Counted from the stretch's first letter, positions 8,463 through 17,203 are shown. The stretch is 36,432 nucleotides of DNA from JADHMP01 sp964617385 (GCA_964617385.1 CAZTYX010000006.1:1-36432); one strand, 5' to 3'. Made by a program: numbers and translations. The notes: generated from the letters alone by a model not told the origin.

Positions 8463-10659
8463 AGCCGCTCCTTTTAAAACGTTTTTTGGACAATTGCCTA
8501 GAAATATTTTTTCAGGCTTCGTGGTATCACTAATTGCTTTGCCATTGGGCCTAGGGCTAGCAATTGCTTCAGAGGCCCCCCCCATTGCAGGCATTATTGC
8601 GGCCATTGTGGGAGGCGCTGTGGTGGCCTTGTTGGGCGGTTCTCATTTAACCATTACGGGGCCTGGAAACGGATTGGTTATTGTAGTGTTAAGTGCCATC
8701 ACCACTTTGGGAAATGGCGATCTAAAAACGGGCTATCTCATTACGCTAGCAGCAATCATCTTTTCAGGTGTTTTGATGTTTCTTTTTGGTGTCTTTCGCT
8801 TGGGTGCGCTAAGTGAGTTTTTTCCTGCCTCTGCCTTGCAAGGCATGTTGGCCGCTATTGGTATTGGCATTTTAGCCAAACAATTTCACGTGATGTTGGG
8901 CAATACACAAATCAAAGGCAATACCCTAGAACAATTAGGACAAATTCCAACAAGTCTCATCCATTTTTTTTCTGAACAGCCCTTTGCCGGACTCTTAGGG
9001 TTGGGGAGTTTGATTTTTCTTTTTTTATATAGTAAAATTAGGAACCCTTATTTTCATTTAATTCCCGCCCCAATGTGGGTGGTGCTCGCCGCCATTGGAA
9101 CCAGTTATTATTTTTTAATTATTAAAGGGGTGCCTGCTCCCATAGACTCCTCCCTATTAATCCAATTGCCAGACAATATCATTGCAGACCTTCCTAAACC
9201 CGACTTTAGTCTTTGGAAAAAAGGTTCATTTTGGAGTGTGGTATTGTCACTCACCCTCATTGCCAGCATTGAAACCCTATTGAGTATCAAAGCAGTAGAT
9301 AAACTAGACCCTCAAAAAAGACGTTCTAATGTGAACAAAGACCTCCGGGCTATTGGTATTGCCTCTGTATTGAGTGGCTTTTTGGGTGGATTAAATGTGG
9401 TTACGGTTATTGCCAGAAGCTCAGTAAATGCCAACAATGGCGGATCAAATCGATCAGCCAATTTTTTTCATGCCCTCTTTTTAGTATTGTTTCTCTTACT
9501 CTTTAGCCAACAAATTACGCTCATTCCGCTCACCGCCCTTGCGGCCATATTGGTCTTTACGGGCTATAAACTCTCCACACCCGAAAATTTGTTGCGCATC
9601 TATAAAATTGGTCGAGAACAAGCTTTGCTCTTTTTAATTACATTGGTGGCCACCTTACTTACCGATCTCATTTCGGGAATCGTAATGGGAATGCTCTCTA
9701 CGCTTTTCATTCATTTCTTGCTTAACAAAAGCGTCACCTTGTTTACGCGCAACGCTTTTAAACCAAACGTGTTGATGTATCAAGAGAGCGAAAGTAAAAA
9801 TTACTATGTGAGTGTAAAGAATTTTTGTTCTTTCTTAAACCTTTTTAAGTTGCGCGCCAAACTGGATGAAATTCCAGAAAACCAACATGCCATCGTGGAT
9901 TTTTCTCTCTGCGAATTTGTGGATCACACGGCCATGGAATCGCTGCATGATTATCAACGAACCTTTGCCAAAAGGGGGGGGCTTTTTGAAATTATTGGAC
10001 TCGACATTCACGCCTCAGAAACGGAGCATCCTTTTGCCGTTAAGAAAACACGCCCCATTGAAAGTCTTATTCAATTGCCTCAAGTGCTTACCCGAAGGCA
10101 AACCCAATTGCAAAAATTGGCTGCCGACCTCAACTGGGAATACCTGCCCGAATTTATTACCCAACCCACTGCTTTGGAAAAATTTGTGTTTTTTGATTCC
10201 CATGTTCTCAATTATCAATACAACACCCTTTCCAGTCCGACACAAAACATGCACCTTTTTGATTTGAGCTATTCCGAAGGTGCCTTTATCACCAAAGAAG
10301 ACATCAAAGCCACCTTTTTATATATCAAAACCACAAGGGCATTGCCTTCGTTTATATTAGACCGAGAAGATTTTTACGCGAACCTATATGCTTGGTTGGG
10401 TGACGAGAAAGACATCGATTTTGAAGAATTTCCAGATTTTTCCAGACATTTTCATTTGAGTGGAAAAAATCGAAGTGAAATTCAAAGGCTCTTCACCAAA
10501 GAATTGATCTTCTTTTTTGAAAGCCATAACAGCTATCACTTAGAATGCAATGGCTCTGCCTTGCTCATCAAAGGAAAAGAACGGCTTTCCAGCATCCAAG
10601 AGGTGAAAAAAATGTTGTCTTATGGCCAAGATCTAAGCCAATTGATTGAGGAAGATTAA
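8455..10659 (+). CDS. SulP family anion transporter with STAS domain and C-terminal extension
   Basis: This 734-residue membrane protein carries out proton- or sodium-coupled anion transport; relatives move sulfate or bicarbonate. The membrane part is about residues 15–425 and begins with the SulP signature SLIALPLGLGLAIASEAPPIAGIIAAIVGG followed by LTITGPGNGL. A cytoplasmic STAS domain (about 435–545) contains HAIVDFSLCEFVDHTAMESLHDY, with the DFS loop at 482–484. About 190 further residues follow, which is not usual for SulP proteins. They contain DFEEFPDFSRHFHLSGKNRS and a hydrophobic, aromatic C-terminus, loosely similar to DUF3137-type domains. The substrate cannot be set from sequence alone. 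In marine Bacteroidota bicarbonate is often proposed, but no carbonic anhydrase gene is adjacent. Confidence 0.9.
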   Translation: MSKAAPFKTFFGQLPRNIFSGFVVSLIALPLGLGLAIASEAPPIAGIIAAIVGGAVVALLGGSHLTITGPGNGLVIVVLSAITTLGNGDLKTGYLITLAAIIFSGVLMFLFGVFRLGALSEFFPASALQGMLAAIGIGILAKQFHVMLGNTQIKGNTLEQLGQIPTSLIHFFSEQPFAGLLGLGSLIFLFLYSKIRNPYFHLIPAPMWVVLAAIGTSYYFLIIKGVPAPIDSSLLIQLPDNIIADLPKPDFSLWKKGSFWSVVLSLTLIASIETLLSIKAVDKLDPQKRRSNVNKDLRAIGIASVLSGFLGGLNVVTVIARSSVNANNGGSNRSANFFHALFLVLFLLLFSQQITLIPLTALAAILVFTGYKLSTPENLLRIYKIGREQALLFLITLVATLLTDLISGIVMGMLSTLFIHFLLNKSVTLFTRNAFKPNVLMYQESESKNYYVSVKNFCSFLNLFKLRAKLDEIPENQHAIVDFSLCEFVDHTAMESLHDYQRTFAKRGGLFEIIGLDIHASETEHPFAVKKTRPIESLIQLPQVLTRRQTQLQKLAADLNWEYLPEFITQPTALEKFVFFDSHVLNYQYNTLSSPTQNMHLFDLSYSEGAFITKEDIKATFLYIKTTRALPSFILDREDFYANLYAWLGDEKDIDFEEFPDFSRHFHLSGKNRSEIQRLFTKELIFFFESHNSYHLECNGSALLIKGKERLSSIQEVKKMLSYGQDLSQLIEED

Positions 10660-10699
10660 TTTTTACAAAATTCGTACTTTGTAGCAAACTCTAATCCTA

Positions 10700-11707
10700 A
10701 TGAAAATAAGATCACTTTTTAGTTTTGGGCTTTTGCTTTTCCCCATCACACAAATGGCGCAAGACGAAACCGTTGAAATACTTAATGAAAAAATGGCTGA
10801 TTTGGTGGCCCCCAACGCCCAAATAGAGGTGCTTGCCTCTGGCTTTGAATGGTCTGAAGGGCCCGTATGGGTGCCCGAACTCAATGGACTGTTGTTTTCC
10901 GATGTGCCGGAAAATAAAGTCTTTTTGTGGACGGCTGATGCAGGGTTGCAATTGTTTTTAGATCCGAGCGGATTTACGGGCTATGCAAAAACAACCCACC
11001 AAAACAGTCCTGATGCCAAAAATTTAAAAGAACCTGGTTCCAACGGATTGGCTTTGGATGCCAATGGCAACCTTGTGCTTTGCCAACACGGTGACCGCCG
11101 TGTGGCTCGATTAATAAGTTGGGAATCCTCAGAACCGCAATACGAAACCCTTGTTGACCGCTATGAAGACAAGCGCTTTAACAGTCCAAATGACTTGGTT
11201 TTTGCCAAAAATGGCGACCTCTATTTTACAGACCCTCCCTATGGGCTAAACAAACAAGATGAAGATGAACGCAAAGAACTCGCCCACAATGGTGTCTATA
11301 AACGTGCTGCCAACGGCTCGCTTTCTTTGGTCACCGCCACACTAACTCGACCCAATGGTATCGGTCTATCTCTTGACGAAAAAACGCTTTACATAGGCAA
11401 CTCAGATGCTAGCAACTCCATTATTTTGGCCGTAGATCTTTCCGTTATACCTCACACTACACGGGTGTTTTTTGATGGCAATACTCTTTCCAAAACACGT
11501 CGTGGGCTTTTTGACGGACTTAAAGTACACTCATCGGGTGTGATTTTTGCCACCGGTCCAGGCGGTGTTTTGCTAATTGATGCTGAAGGCAATCACCTAG
11601 GAACCATTCGCACCAACAGTGCCACAGCCAATTGCGGCTTTGGCCCCAACGAGAACTATTTATATATGACCTCAGACGCCGATTTGACCCGAATTAAATT
11701 AAACTAA
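10700..11707 (+). CDS. SMP-30/gluconolactonase-like protein, exported
   Basis: This 335-residue protein begins with a signal peptide (about residues 1–20, MKIRSLFSFGLLLFPITQMAQ) and then has a six-bladed propeller of the SMP-30/LRE type. Seen motifs include the metal-binding Glu in FEWSEGPVWVPE, the Asn in GSNGLALDANGNL and NSPNDLVF, and the Asp in YIGNSDAS. These enzymes are Ca2+-dependent lactonases acting on sugar lactones or related esters; the substrate here is unknown. A GTACTTTG sequence at about 10674–10681 resembles the -7 promoter box with a one-base-short spacer. The MBL-fold gene starts at the base after its stop, so the two are surely cotranscribed. Confidence 0.9.
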   Translation: MKIRSLFSFGLLLFPITQMAQDETVEILNEKMADLVAPNAQIEVLASGFEWSEGPVWVPELNGLLFSDVPENKVFLWTADAGLQLFLDPSGFTGYAKTTHQNSPDAKNLKEPGSNGLALDANGNLVLCQHGDRRVARLISWESSEPQYETLVDRYEDKRFNSPNDLVFAKNGDLYFTDPPYGLNKQDEDERKELAHNGVYKRAANGSLSLVTATLTRPNGIGLSLDEKTLYIGNSDASNSIILAVDLSVIPHTTRVFFDGNTLSKTRRGLFDGLKVHSSGVIFATGPGGVLLIDAEGNHLGTIRTNSATANCGFGPNENYLYMTSDADLTRIKLN

Positions 11708-12559
11708 ATGGAACTCTATGCCGTTGAAGCGGGCCATTTCAAACTCGATGGTGGAGCCATGTTTGGCGTGGTACCCAAAACCCTGTGGCAAAAAACGAAT
11801 CCACCCGATGCAAACAATCGAATTGCAATGGCCTCTCGTTGTTTATTGGTGGTTCATGAGAACCGTCAAATTTTAATCGACTGTGGCATGGGCAATAAAC
11901 AAGACGCTAAATTTTTTAGTTATTACGATCGGTTTGGCCCTCACAATTTGCTTGACTCCTTAAAAAAAGTGGGGACCCACCCCGAGGATATCACAGATGT
12001 GTTTTTTACACACCTTCATTTTGATCATTGTGGGGGGGCCATTGAAAGAAATACTCAGGATAAACTCGTGCCTACATTTAAAAATGCACACTATTGGGTG
12101 CACCATAAACATTGGGGCTGGGCTACGGCTCCCAACGCTCGCGAAAAGGCTTCTTTTTTACCCGAAAATCTCAACCCCATTGAAGCCACTGGACAACTGA
12201 AATTTATTTTCGATGAACAAAAACACCTTAAAGAAACCCCTTTTCCCTTTGAAATATTATTAATGGATGGGCATACTGAAAAACAAATGCTGCCCGTATT
12301 TAATTTTAAAGGACAGAAACTGGTCTATGCCGCCGATTTGATCCCTACCGTGGGACATATTCCCATTCCCTATGTGATGGGTTATGACACGCGGCCCTTG
12401 CAAACCTTAGAAGAAAAAACCTGGTTTATGGAACAAGCCATAGAAAACAACTATTTGCTTTTATTAGAACACGACCCAAATCACGAGTTGATCTCCTTAA
12501 AACAGACCGAAAGAGGGGTTCGTTTAGACCAAAGTTTTACCTTTGAAAATTATTTTTAA
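11708..12559 (+). CDS. MBL-fold metallo-hydrolase (lactonase-like)
   Basis: A metallo-beta-lactamase fold protein of 283 residues with the binuclear zinc motif HLHFDH (102–107). Further likely ligands are the His in LLMDGHTEKQ, the Asp in KLVYAADLIPTVGH and the His in LLLEHDPNHE. The N-terminal ILIDCGMGNKQD and the overall order resemble the quorum-quenching lactonase/hydrolase branch (AiiA-like), but no substrate can be assigned. No signal peptide is visible, so it is probably cytoplasmic, unlike the lactonase-like protein upstream. Start ATG directly follows the upstream stop TAA (11705–11707), and the S8 protease ATG lies 4 bases downstream. Together they look like one operon. Confidence 0.9.
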   Translation: MELYAVEAGHFKLDGGAMFGVVPKTLWQKTNPPDANNRIAMASRCLLVVHENRQILIDCGMGNKQDAKFFSYYDRFGPHNLLDSLKKVGTHPEDITDVFFTHLHFDHCGGAIERNTQDKLVPTFKNAHYWVHHKHWGWATAPNAREKASFLPENLNPIEATGQLKFIFDEQKHLKETPFPFEILLMDGHTEKQMLPVFNFKGQKLVYAADLIPTVGHIPIPYVMGYDTRPLQTLEEKTWFMEQAIENNYLLLLEHDPNHELISLKQTERGVRLDQSFTFENYF

Positions 12560-12563
12560 ACAA

Positions 12564-14144
12564 ATGAAAAACCTTATTGTTTGGGGTAGCATTGCCCTGT
12601 TTCTTTCTGGCTGTAGTACCATTCGTTTTGTGGGTGAGCCCTTAACTGTAAATTCAACTTCCAAAACACTTCCTCTTGAAGATGCTCAAAAAAAACAATG
12701 GCATTTGCTCGACATGAATATTGATTCTATTCCTGGCACCAGTGTGATACGAGCCTATGAAGAGTTAATTAAAGAAAAAACTGGAAAACGAGTGGTGGTG
12801 GCTGTTATCGACTCGGGGATAGATATTGACCATCCTTGTTTAGAAGAAGTGATTTGGCAAAATGATGATGAAATTGAAAACAACGGTATAGATGACGATC
12901 AAAACGGCTATGTAGATGATCGGCACGGATGGAATTTTTTGGGTGATTCAGATAAGGAAAACATGGAGTATGTGCGCCTCATGAAAACCACAAATCCTGA
13001 AAATCCCGCCTATAAAGAATACGCTGATTTTTTAAGGAAAGAAAAAAGCAAGGTGCTGGCTGAGCAGCCCCAAATTATTGCATTACTACAACGCATTGAT
13101 GCTGCAGACAGTTTGTTGGCAGCCGCCTTAAACACAAAAGACTACAGCCTTGCGCAGGCACAGGCCATAAGCCCTAAAACGCCAGCCCTAATGGACGCAA
13201 TTCGAATGAAAGAATTTCTGGAGGGGGCAAACTTTAGTCGAGAAGACGTTGCAGAATATAAAGACTACCTCCAAAACAGACTCGACCATCATTTTAACAT
13301 CGCTTTTGATGGGCGAACACCTGTGGGCGACAATCCCAACGATATTAACGATAAAAACTATGGGAATGGAAATGTGGTTGGCCCCAATTTAGACAGTGCC
13401 CTCCACGGCACCCATGTGGCCGGTATCATTGGTGCGTCTTGTACACACCCCAATCACCCAAAAGGGGTGGCGCAAAACATTGCGCTAATGGTGGTGCGTG
13501 CCGTGCCCGATGGTGATGAATATGATAAAGATGTGGCCCTGGCCATTCGGTATGCGGTTGACAATGGTGCACAGGTGATCAACACCAGTTTTGGTAAAAA
13601 CTTTTCGCCACACCCTGAATGGGTATATGAGGCTTTGCGCTATGCTGCAGCAAAAGATGTGCTGGTGATTAATGCGGCGGGTAATGATAGTAAAAATGTA
13701 GATCCAAATCAATCGCCCTCCTTTCCCAGAGACCATATTGATGGGAAAGCGTTTATTGATAACTTTATAACGGTGGGCGCAACCACAAGTGCCTATGATG
13801 CGTCTCAGGTGGCTTCTTTTTCTAACTTTGGTGCTTCAAGTGTGGATGTTTTTGCCCCAGGGGCAGACATTTATTCAACCACACCCGATAATTCTCATTC
13901 CTTTCAAAACGGAACTTCTATGGCGGCACCAAACGTGGCTGGAATTGCGGCCGTGCTTCGATCATTTTTTCCCAAATTGTCTGCTCCCACCATCAAAAAA
14001 ATAATTCTTGATTCGGGCATTCCTATGCATGCTTCTGTTGTCCATCCAGAAAACCAAACCACAGTAAGTCCACAATCTATATCCAAAACAGGAAAAGTGG
14101 CAAATCTTTATAACGCTTTACTCCTTGCCTCCAAAACAAAATAA
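12564..14144 (+). CDS. S8 (subtilisin-like) serine protease, lipoprotein
   Basis: The first residues MKNLIVWGSIALFLSGC form a lipoprotein signal with lipobox LSGC, so the protease should be membrane-anchored outside the inner membrane. The catalytic triad is visible: Asp83 in VVVAVIDSGIDIDHP, His281 in HGTHVAGIIGA, and Ser452 in NGTSMAAPNVAG. The oxyanion Asn sits in VLVINAAGNDS. The Asp–His spacing is about 198 residues, against roughly 30 in subtilisin. The insert holds an acidic, Ca2+-like stretch (IENNGIDDDQNGYVDDRHGWNFLG) and a helical segment (about 130–245). There is no C-terminal sorting domain. ATG 12564 is chosen over TTG 12543, which overlaps the previous gene and precedes the signal peptide. 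Confidence 0.93.
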   Translation: MKNLIVWGSIALFLSGCSTIRFVGEPLTVNSTSKTLPLEDAQKKQWHLLDMNIDSIPGTSVIRAYEELIKEKTGKRVVVAVIDSGIDIDHPCLEEVIWQNDDEIENNGIDDDQNGYVDDRHGWNFLGDSDKENMEYVRLMKTTNPENPAYKEYADFLRKEKSKVLAEQPQIIALLQRIDAADSLLAAALNTKDYSLAQAQAISPKTPALMDAIRMKEFLEGANFSREDVAEYKDYLQNRLDHHFNIAFDGRTPVGDNPNDINDKNYGNGNVVGPNLDSALHGTHVAGIIGASCTHPNHPKGVAQNIALMVVRAVPDGDEYDKDVALAIRYAVDNGAQVINTSFGKNFSPHPEWVYEALRYAAAKDVLVINAAGNDSKNVDPNQSPSFPRDHIDGKAFIDNFITVGATTSAYDASQVASFSNFGASSVDVFAPGADIYSTTPDNSHSFQNGTSMAAPNVAGIAAVLRSFFPKLSAPTIKKIILDSGIPMHASVVHPENQTTVSPQSISKTGKVANLYNALLLASKTK

Positions 14145-14146
14145 TT

Positions 14147-15991
14147 ATGAGATCAACTTTTTTTTATTTGCTTTTTTGCTTTAGCTTTTCCCTTTCTGCA
14201 CAAACCTATTGGCAGCAAAAAGGAGACTATAAAATGGAGGTTGCCTTAGACGTCAACACGTTTCAATACACCGGCACACAGGTGTTGGAATACAGCAATC
14301 AATCGCCAGACACCTTAAAAAGTGTCTATTATCACTTGTTTTACAACGCGTTCCAGCCAAAGAGTGAAATGGCCATCCGCATTAAAAACGGAAAAGATCG
14401 CAACGGTCGATTTCGTGTTGATTTTGACACCTTACAACCCCAAAATCAGGGGTATTTAAAGGTTTCTAACCTTAAACAAGAGGGGGTCCTATTAACGCCA
14501 AAAGTATCTGGAACGATTTTGGAAGTACCCTTAGCTAAACCCCTTTTGCCAAAGCAGACCACCACCTTATCTATGTCTTTTAATGGTCAAGTGCCTTCAA
14601 TGATTCGCCGAGCAGGAAAAATGTCTCGAGAAGGGGTGGTACTTTCTATGGCCCAGTGGTTTCCTAAAATGGCAGAATATGACTATGATGGATGGAATGC
14701 CGAGCCCTATTTGGGACGTGAATTCCACGGGGTATGGAGCAATTTTGATGTGAGCATTACCTTAGACAAAGGATATACTGTTGCCGCCAGTGGCTATTTG
14801 CAAAACAAAGAAGAAGTGGGGCATGGCTATGCCGATATTAAAAAAAGCAAAGCCAAACGAGGACAGTTGCGATGGCACTTCATTGCTCCCAATGTGCATG
14901 ATTTCACCTGGGCCGCAGACCCCAATTATATTCATGACACATACCCTGGGCCCAATGGCGTTACCCTTCATTTTTTTTATAAGAACGATCCCGAAATTAT
15001 TGATAACTGGAAAAAGTTACAACCGGTTACAGCAGCCCTAATGCAATTTTATAATACCACTATTGGTCCATATCCATACGACGAATACAGCGTGGTTCAA
15101 GGGGGTGATGGCGGTATGGAATATGCCATGCTCACACTCATAACCGGTGGGCGTTCTTTTGATGGATTGGTGGGCGTTACAGCACATGAATTAGCCCACT
15201 CTTGGTTTCAACATGTTTTAGCCACCAATGAAATGAAACACGAATGGATGGACGAAGGGTTTACCTCCTATATTAGTGCCTATGCCAAAGCTGCCGTTAT
15301 GGAAGAACCCAATGATTTTCCTCTCGAAGGCTCCTACAGGAGTTATTTTTCATTGGCTCTATCGGGCTTTGAACAGCCACAAATGACCAACGCCAATCGA
15401 TATGCCTATAACGCCGCATATGAAACCACTGCCTATTCTAAAGGTGCCGTTTTTTTGGCGCAATTAGGCTATATTATTGGGCAAGATAAATTAGCCGAAA
15501 CCCTCCTAGAATATTATAAAGCGTTTCAATTTAAACACCCAACGCCCAATGATTTTAGACGGGTGGCCGAACGGGTTTCTGGTCTACAACTAAAATGGTA
15601 TTTAACCGATTGGACACAAACCACCAACACCATTGATTATGGTATTAAACAAGTGCGGGCGATTAATGAAAATCAAACCGAAGTGGTGCTAGAACGCGTT
15701 GGCCTAATGCCCATGCCCATTGACCTTTTGGTGAATTTGGACGGAGATGAACAAATGCTATATTATATTCCTTTGGCCTTAATGCGCGGAGAAAAAGAAA
15801 ATCCTTATGCGCTAGATTGGACGCTTTTGGACGATTGGACTTGGGCCAATCCGGTATATCGCTTTGTGTTGGATGTGCCTCTAGAAAAAATTCAGTCCAT
15901 CATTATTGATCCAACGTTTTTTATGGCCGATATTGATCGAGAAAACAATCTTTATTTACCCAAAGAAACTGAAGAGCCATTAAGCGAATAA
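14147..15991 (+). CDS. M1 family aminopeptidase-like metallopeptidase, exported
   Basis: This 614-residue protein starts with a signal peptide (about 1–18, ending SLSA/QT). It has the M1 layout: an N-terminal beta domain, the substrate-binding GGDGGMEYAM motif, the zinc site HELAH (347–351) and, 18 residues on, Glu370 in HEWMDEGFTSY. After this comes a helical domain (TPNDFRRVAERVSG…WYLTDWTQTT). The family removes N-terminal residues from peptides; the location here would be periplasm or outer surface. The ATG is 2 bases after the S8 stop, so the two proteases are one transcription unit. The C-terminus overlaps the likely rnpA coding region by 13 bases. Confidence 0.94.
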   Translation: MRSTFFYLLFCFSFSLSAQTYWQQKGDYKMEVALDVNTFQYTGTQVLEYSNQSPDTLKSVYYHLFYNAFQPKSEMAIRIKNGKDRNGRFRVDFDTLQPQNQGYLKVSNLKQEGVLLTPKVSGTILEVPLAKPLLPKQTTTLSMSFNGQVPSMIRRAGKMSREGVVLSMAQWFPKMAEYDYDGWNAEPYLGREFHGVWSNFDVSITLDKGYTVAASGYLQNKEEVGHGYADIKKSKAKRGQLRWHFIAPNVHDFTWAADPNYIHDTYPGPNGVTLHFFYKNDPEIIDNWKKLQPVTAALMQFYNTTIGPYPYDEYSVVQGGDGGMEYAMLTLITGGRSFDGLVGVTAHELAHSWFQHVLATNEMKHEWMDEGFTSYISAYAKAAVMEEPNDFPLEGSYRSYFSLALSGFEQPQMTNANRYAYNAAYETTAYSKGAVFLAQLGYIIGQDKLAETLLEYYKAFQFKHPTPNDFRRVAERVSGLQLKWYLTDWTQTTNTIDYGIKQVRAINENQTEVVLERVGLMPMPIDLLVNLDGDEQMLYYIPLALMRGEKENPYALDWTLLDDWTWANPVYRFVLDVPLEKIQSIIIDPTFFMADIDRENNLYLPKETEEPLSE

Positions 15992-16320
15992 AAGACAAAA
16001 TTGTAGTAAATACTCTTTTTACAAATGGGGTTCGTCTCACATGGGGAAAGGTGACGCTTATTCACCAAAAAGATCTTTTTCCAAGCTTACACTTTGGAGT
16101 GAGCGTTCCCAAAAAGAAATTTCCTCTTGCTGTGGATCGAAACCGAATGAAGCGTCTTTTGCGTGAAGCCGTGCGCCTTTATTTAAAAGAACATCCTCTG
16201 TTGCGTTCACATGCCGTTGGAATGTTTGTTGTTTTCAATGGCAATGCATTAATTTCTTTTCAGGAGGTAAAAGAAGAGGTGTATCGTCTCTTAAATCGGT
16301 TTTTTTATTCGGAAGAATAG
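15979..16320 (+). CDS. rnpA: Ribonuclease P protein component, non-standard start
   Basis: The protein subunit of RNase P, which trims the 5' ends of tRNA precursors. The frame contains FGVSVPKKKFPLAVDRNRMKRLLREAVR, the RNR signature of the family, and a normal C-terminal helix region. Upstream residues also fit the family: IKDKIVVNTLFTNGVRLTWGKVTLI aligns with the usual LKxxxxIxxLFxxGxx…TLL N-terminus. The frame has no ATG, GTG or TTG in that part. The only standard codon is GTG 16051, which would give 89 residues and lose the first helix and strand. An ATT at 15979 gives 113 residues, the usual length, and overlaps the M1 stop, so I use it as the most likely start. Its 3' end overlaps the convergent acetyltransferase gene by 16 bases. 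Confidence 0.8.
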   Translation: MKRIKDKIVVNTLFTNGVRLTWGKVTLIHQKDLFPSLHFGVSVPKKKFPLAVDRNRMKRLLREAVRLYLKEHPLLRSHAVGMFVVFNGNALISFQEVKEEVYRLLNRFFYSEE

Positions 16321-16754
16321 TACATGGCGCAATGGGGAATGTCGTCTTCCAAATAATCTTCTCCCCTATATTCAAAACCCAATGCCTTATAGAAGTCTTG
16401 AAGGTGTTTTTGAGCTGATATTTTAATTGTTTTTTGGGGCATTTGATCTCTACAAAATGCGATGGCTTTTTCCATAAGTGTGGTTCCCCATTTTTTGTGT
16501 CTTTTTTCTGGATGCACCACAACTCGGCCTATATACACATGGGGTTGCTGCGACAAAGAAGGGATAATACGTGCATAGGCAATGAGTTTATCATCGGTTG
16601 TTTTACCCAAAAGGTGGTATGCGTTTTGGTCTAAATTATCTACGTCCTGGTAGGGGCAATTTTGTTCCACAACAAAAACGGCTGCACGTAGTCTAAGCAG
16701 TGCATAAAGGTCGTTTTTATCGAGTTCATCAAAAGAAGACAGTTGCCATTGCAT
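16305..16754 (-). CDS. GNAT family N-acetyltransferase, ElaA-like
   Basis: This 149-residue protein matches ElaA-type GNAT acetyltransferases. It contains FDELDKNDLYALLRLRAAVFVVEQNCPYQDVDNLDQNAYHLLG, then IGRVVVHPEKRHKKWGTTLMEKAI, the acetyl-CoA pyrophosphate-binding region (a variant of RxxGxG with RHKKWG), and the C-terminal FYKALGFEYRGEDYLEDDIPH. It should transfer an acetyl group from acetyl-CoA to an amine; the substrate is unknown. The frame is open upstream to 16805, but those residues lie inside rpiB. ATG 16754, just 4 bases after the rpiB stop, gives MQWQLSSFDEL, the family's usual N-terminus. Confidence 0.92.
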   Translation of the reverse strand: MQWQLSSFDELDKNDLYALLRLRAAVFVVEQNCPYQDVDNLDQNAYHLLGKTTDDKLIAYARIIPSLSQQPHVYIGRVVVHPEKRHKKWGTTLMEKAIAFCRDQMPQKTIKISAQKHLQDFYKALGFEYRGEDYLEDDIPHCAMYYSSE

Positions 16755-16758
16755 GGTT

Positions 16759-17187
16759 TTAAATGCACATTTTAGCCACGCGGTTTTGGTGTCTGCCGCC
16801 TTCAAAGGGGGTGTTTAAAAAGGCCGACACCATAGCCAGGGCGACTTCCTCAGTAATAAATCGAGCTGGAATACACAACACGTTGGCATCATTGTGTGCT
16901 CGTGCCAGTTGGGCCAATTCAGCTTCCCAACAAATGGCTGCACGAATGTCTTGGTATTTATTGGCTGTCATAGACACACCATTGCCGCTTCCACAAAGTA
17001 GAATTCCTTTTTCTGCAGTGCCATTAACTACGTCTTTGGCCACCGGGTGAACAAAGTCTGGATAGTCTACGCTGGCCTCAGCGTCTGTGCCATAATTTGT
17101 TATTTGGTGTCCTTCTGCCTCCAAAAATCGCATAACTGCAGCTTTATGGAGAAAACCCGCATGATCGTTTCCTATGCTAATTTTCAT
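16759..17187 (-). CDS. rpiB: Ribose 5-phosphate isomerase B
   Basis: Interconverts ribose 5-phosphate and ribulose 5-phosphate in the pentose phosphate pathway. Its 142 residues follow the RpiB/LacAB fold: MKISIGNDHAGF at the start, YGTDAEASVDYPDF, the catalytic-Cys loop GILLCGSGNGVSM, and ARAHNDANVLCIPARFI. Length is normal. It is the first gene of a two-gene unit with the acetyltransferase, 4 bases apart. A promoter box lies 16 bases upstream of its ATG. Confidence 0.96.
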   Translation of the reverse strand: MKISIGNDHAGFLHKAAVMRFLEAEGHQITNYGTDAEASVDYPDFVHPVAKDVVNGTAEKGILLCGSGNGVSMTANKYQDIRAAICWEAELAQLARAHNDANVLCIPARFITEEVALAMVSAFLNTPFEGGRHQNRVAKMCI

Positions 17188-17203
17188 TTATTAAACTTTT
17201 ATG

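Noticed and set aside
8884..8893. TTTCACGTGA core inside the SulP gene, similar to parS
   Set aside because: Only the 10-base core matches; the right flank reads TGTT instead of AACA and the left flank is AA, so it is not a full parS site.
16025..16043. Two ATG codons (16025, 16041) just upstream of rnpA
   Set aside because: Both are in other frames; the first reaches a stop after nine codons and the second does not encode the RnpA motifs.
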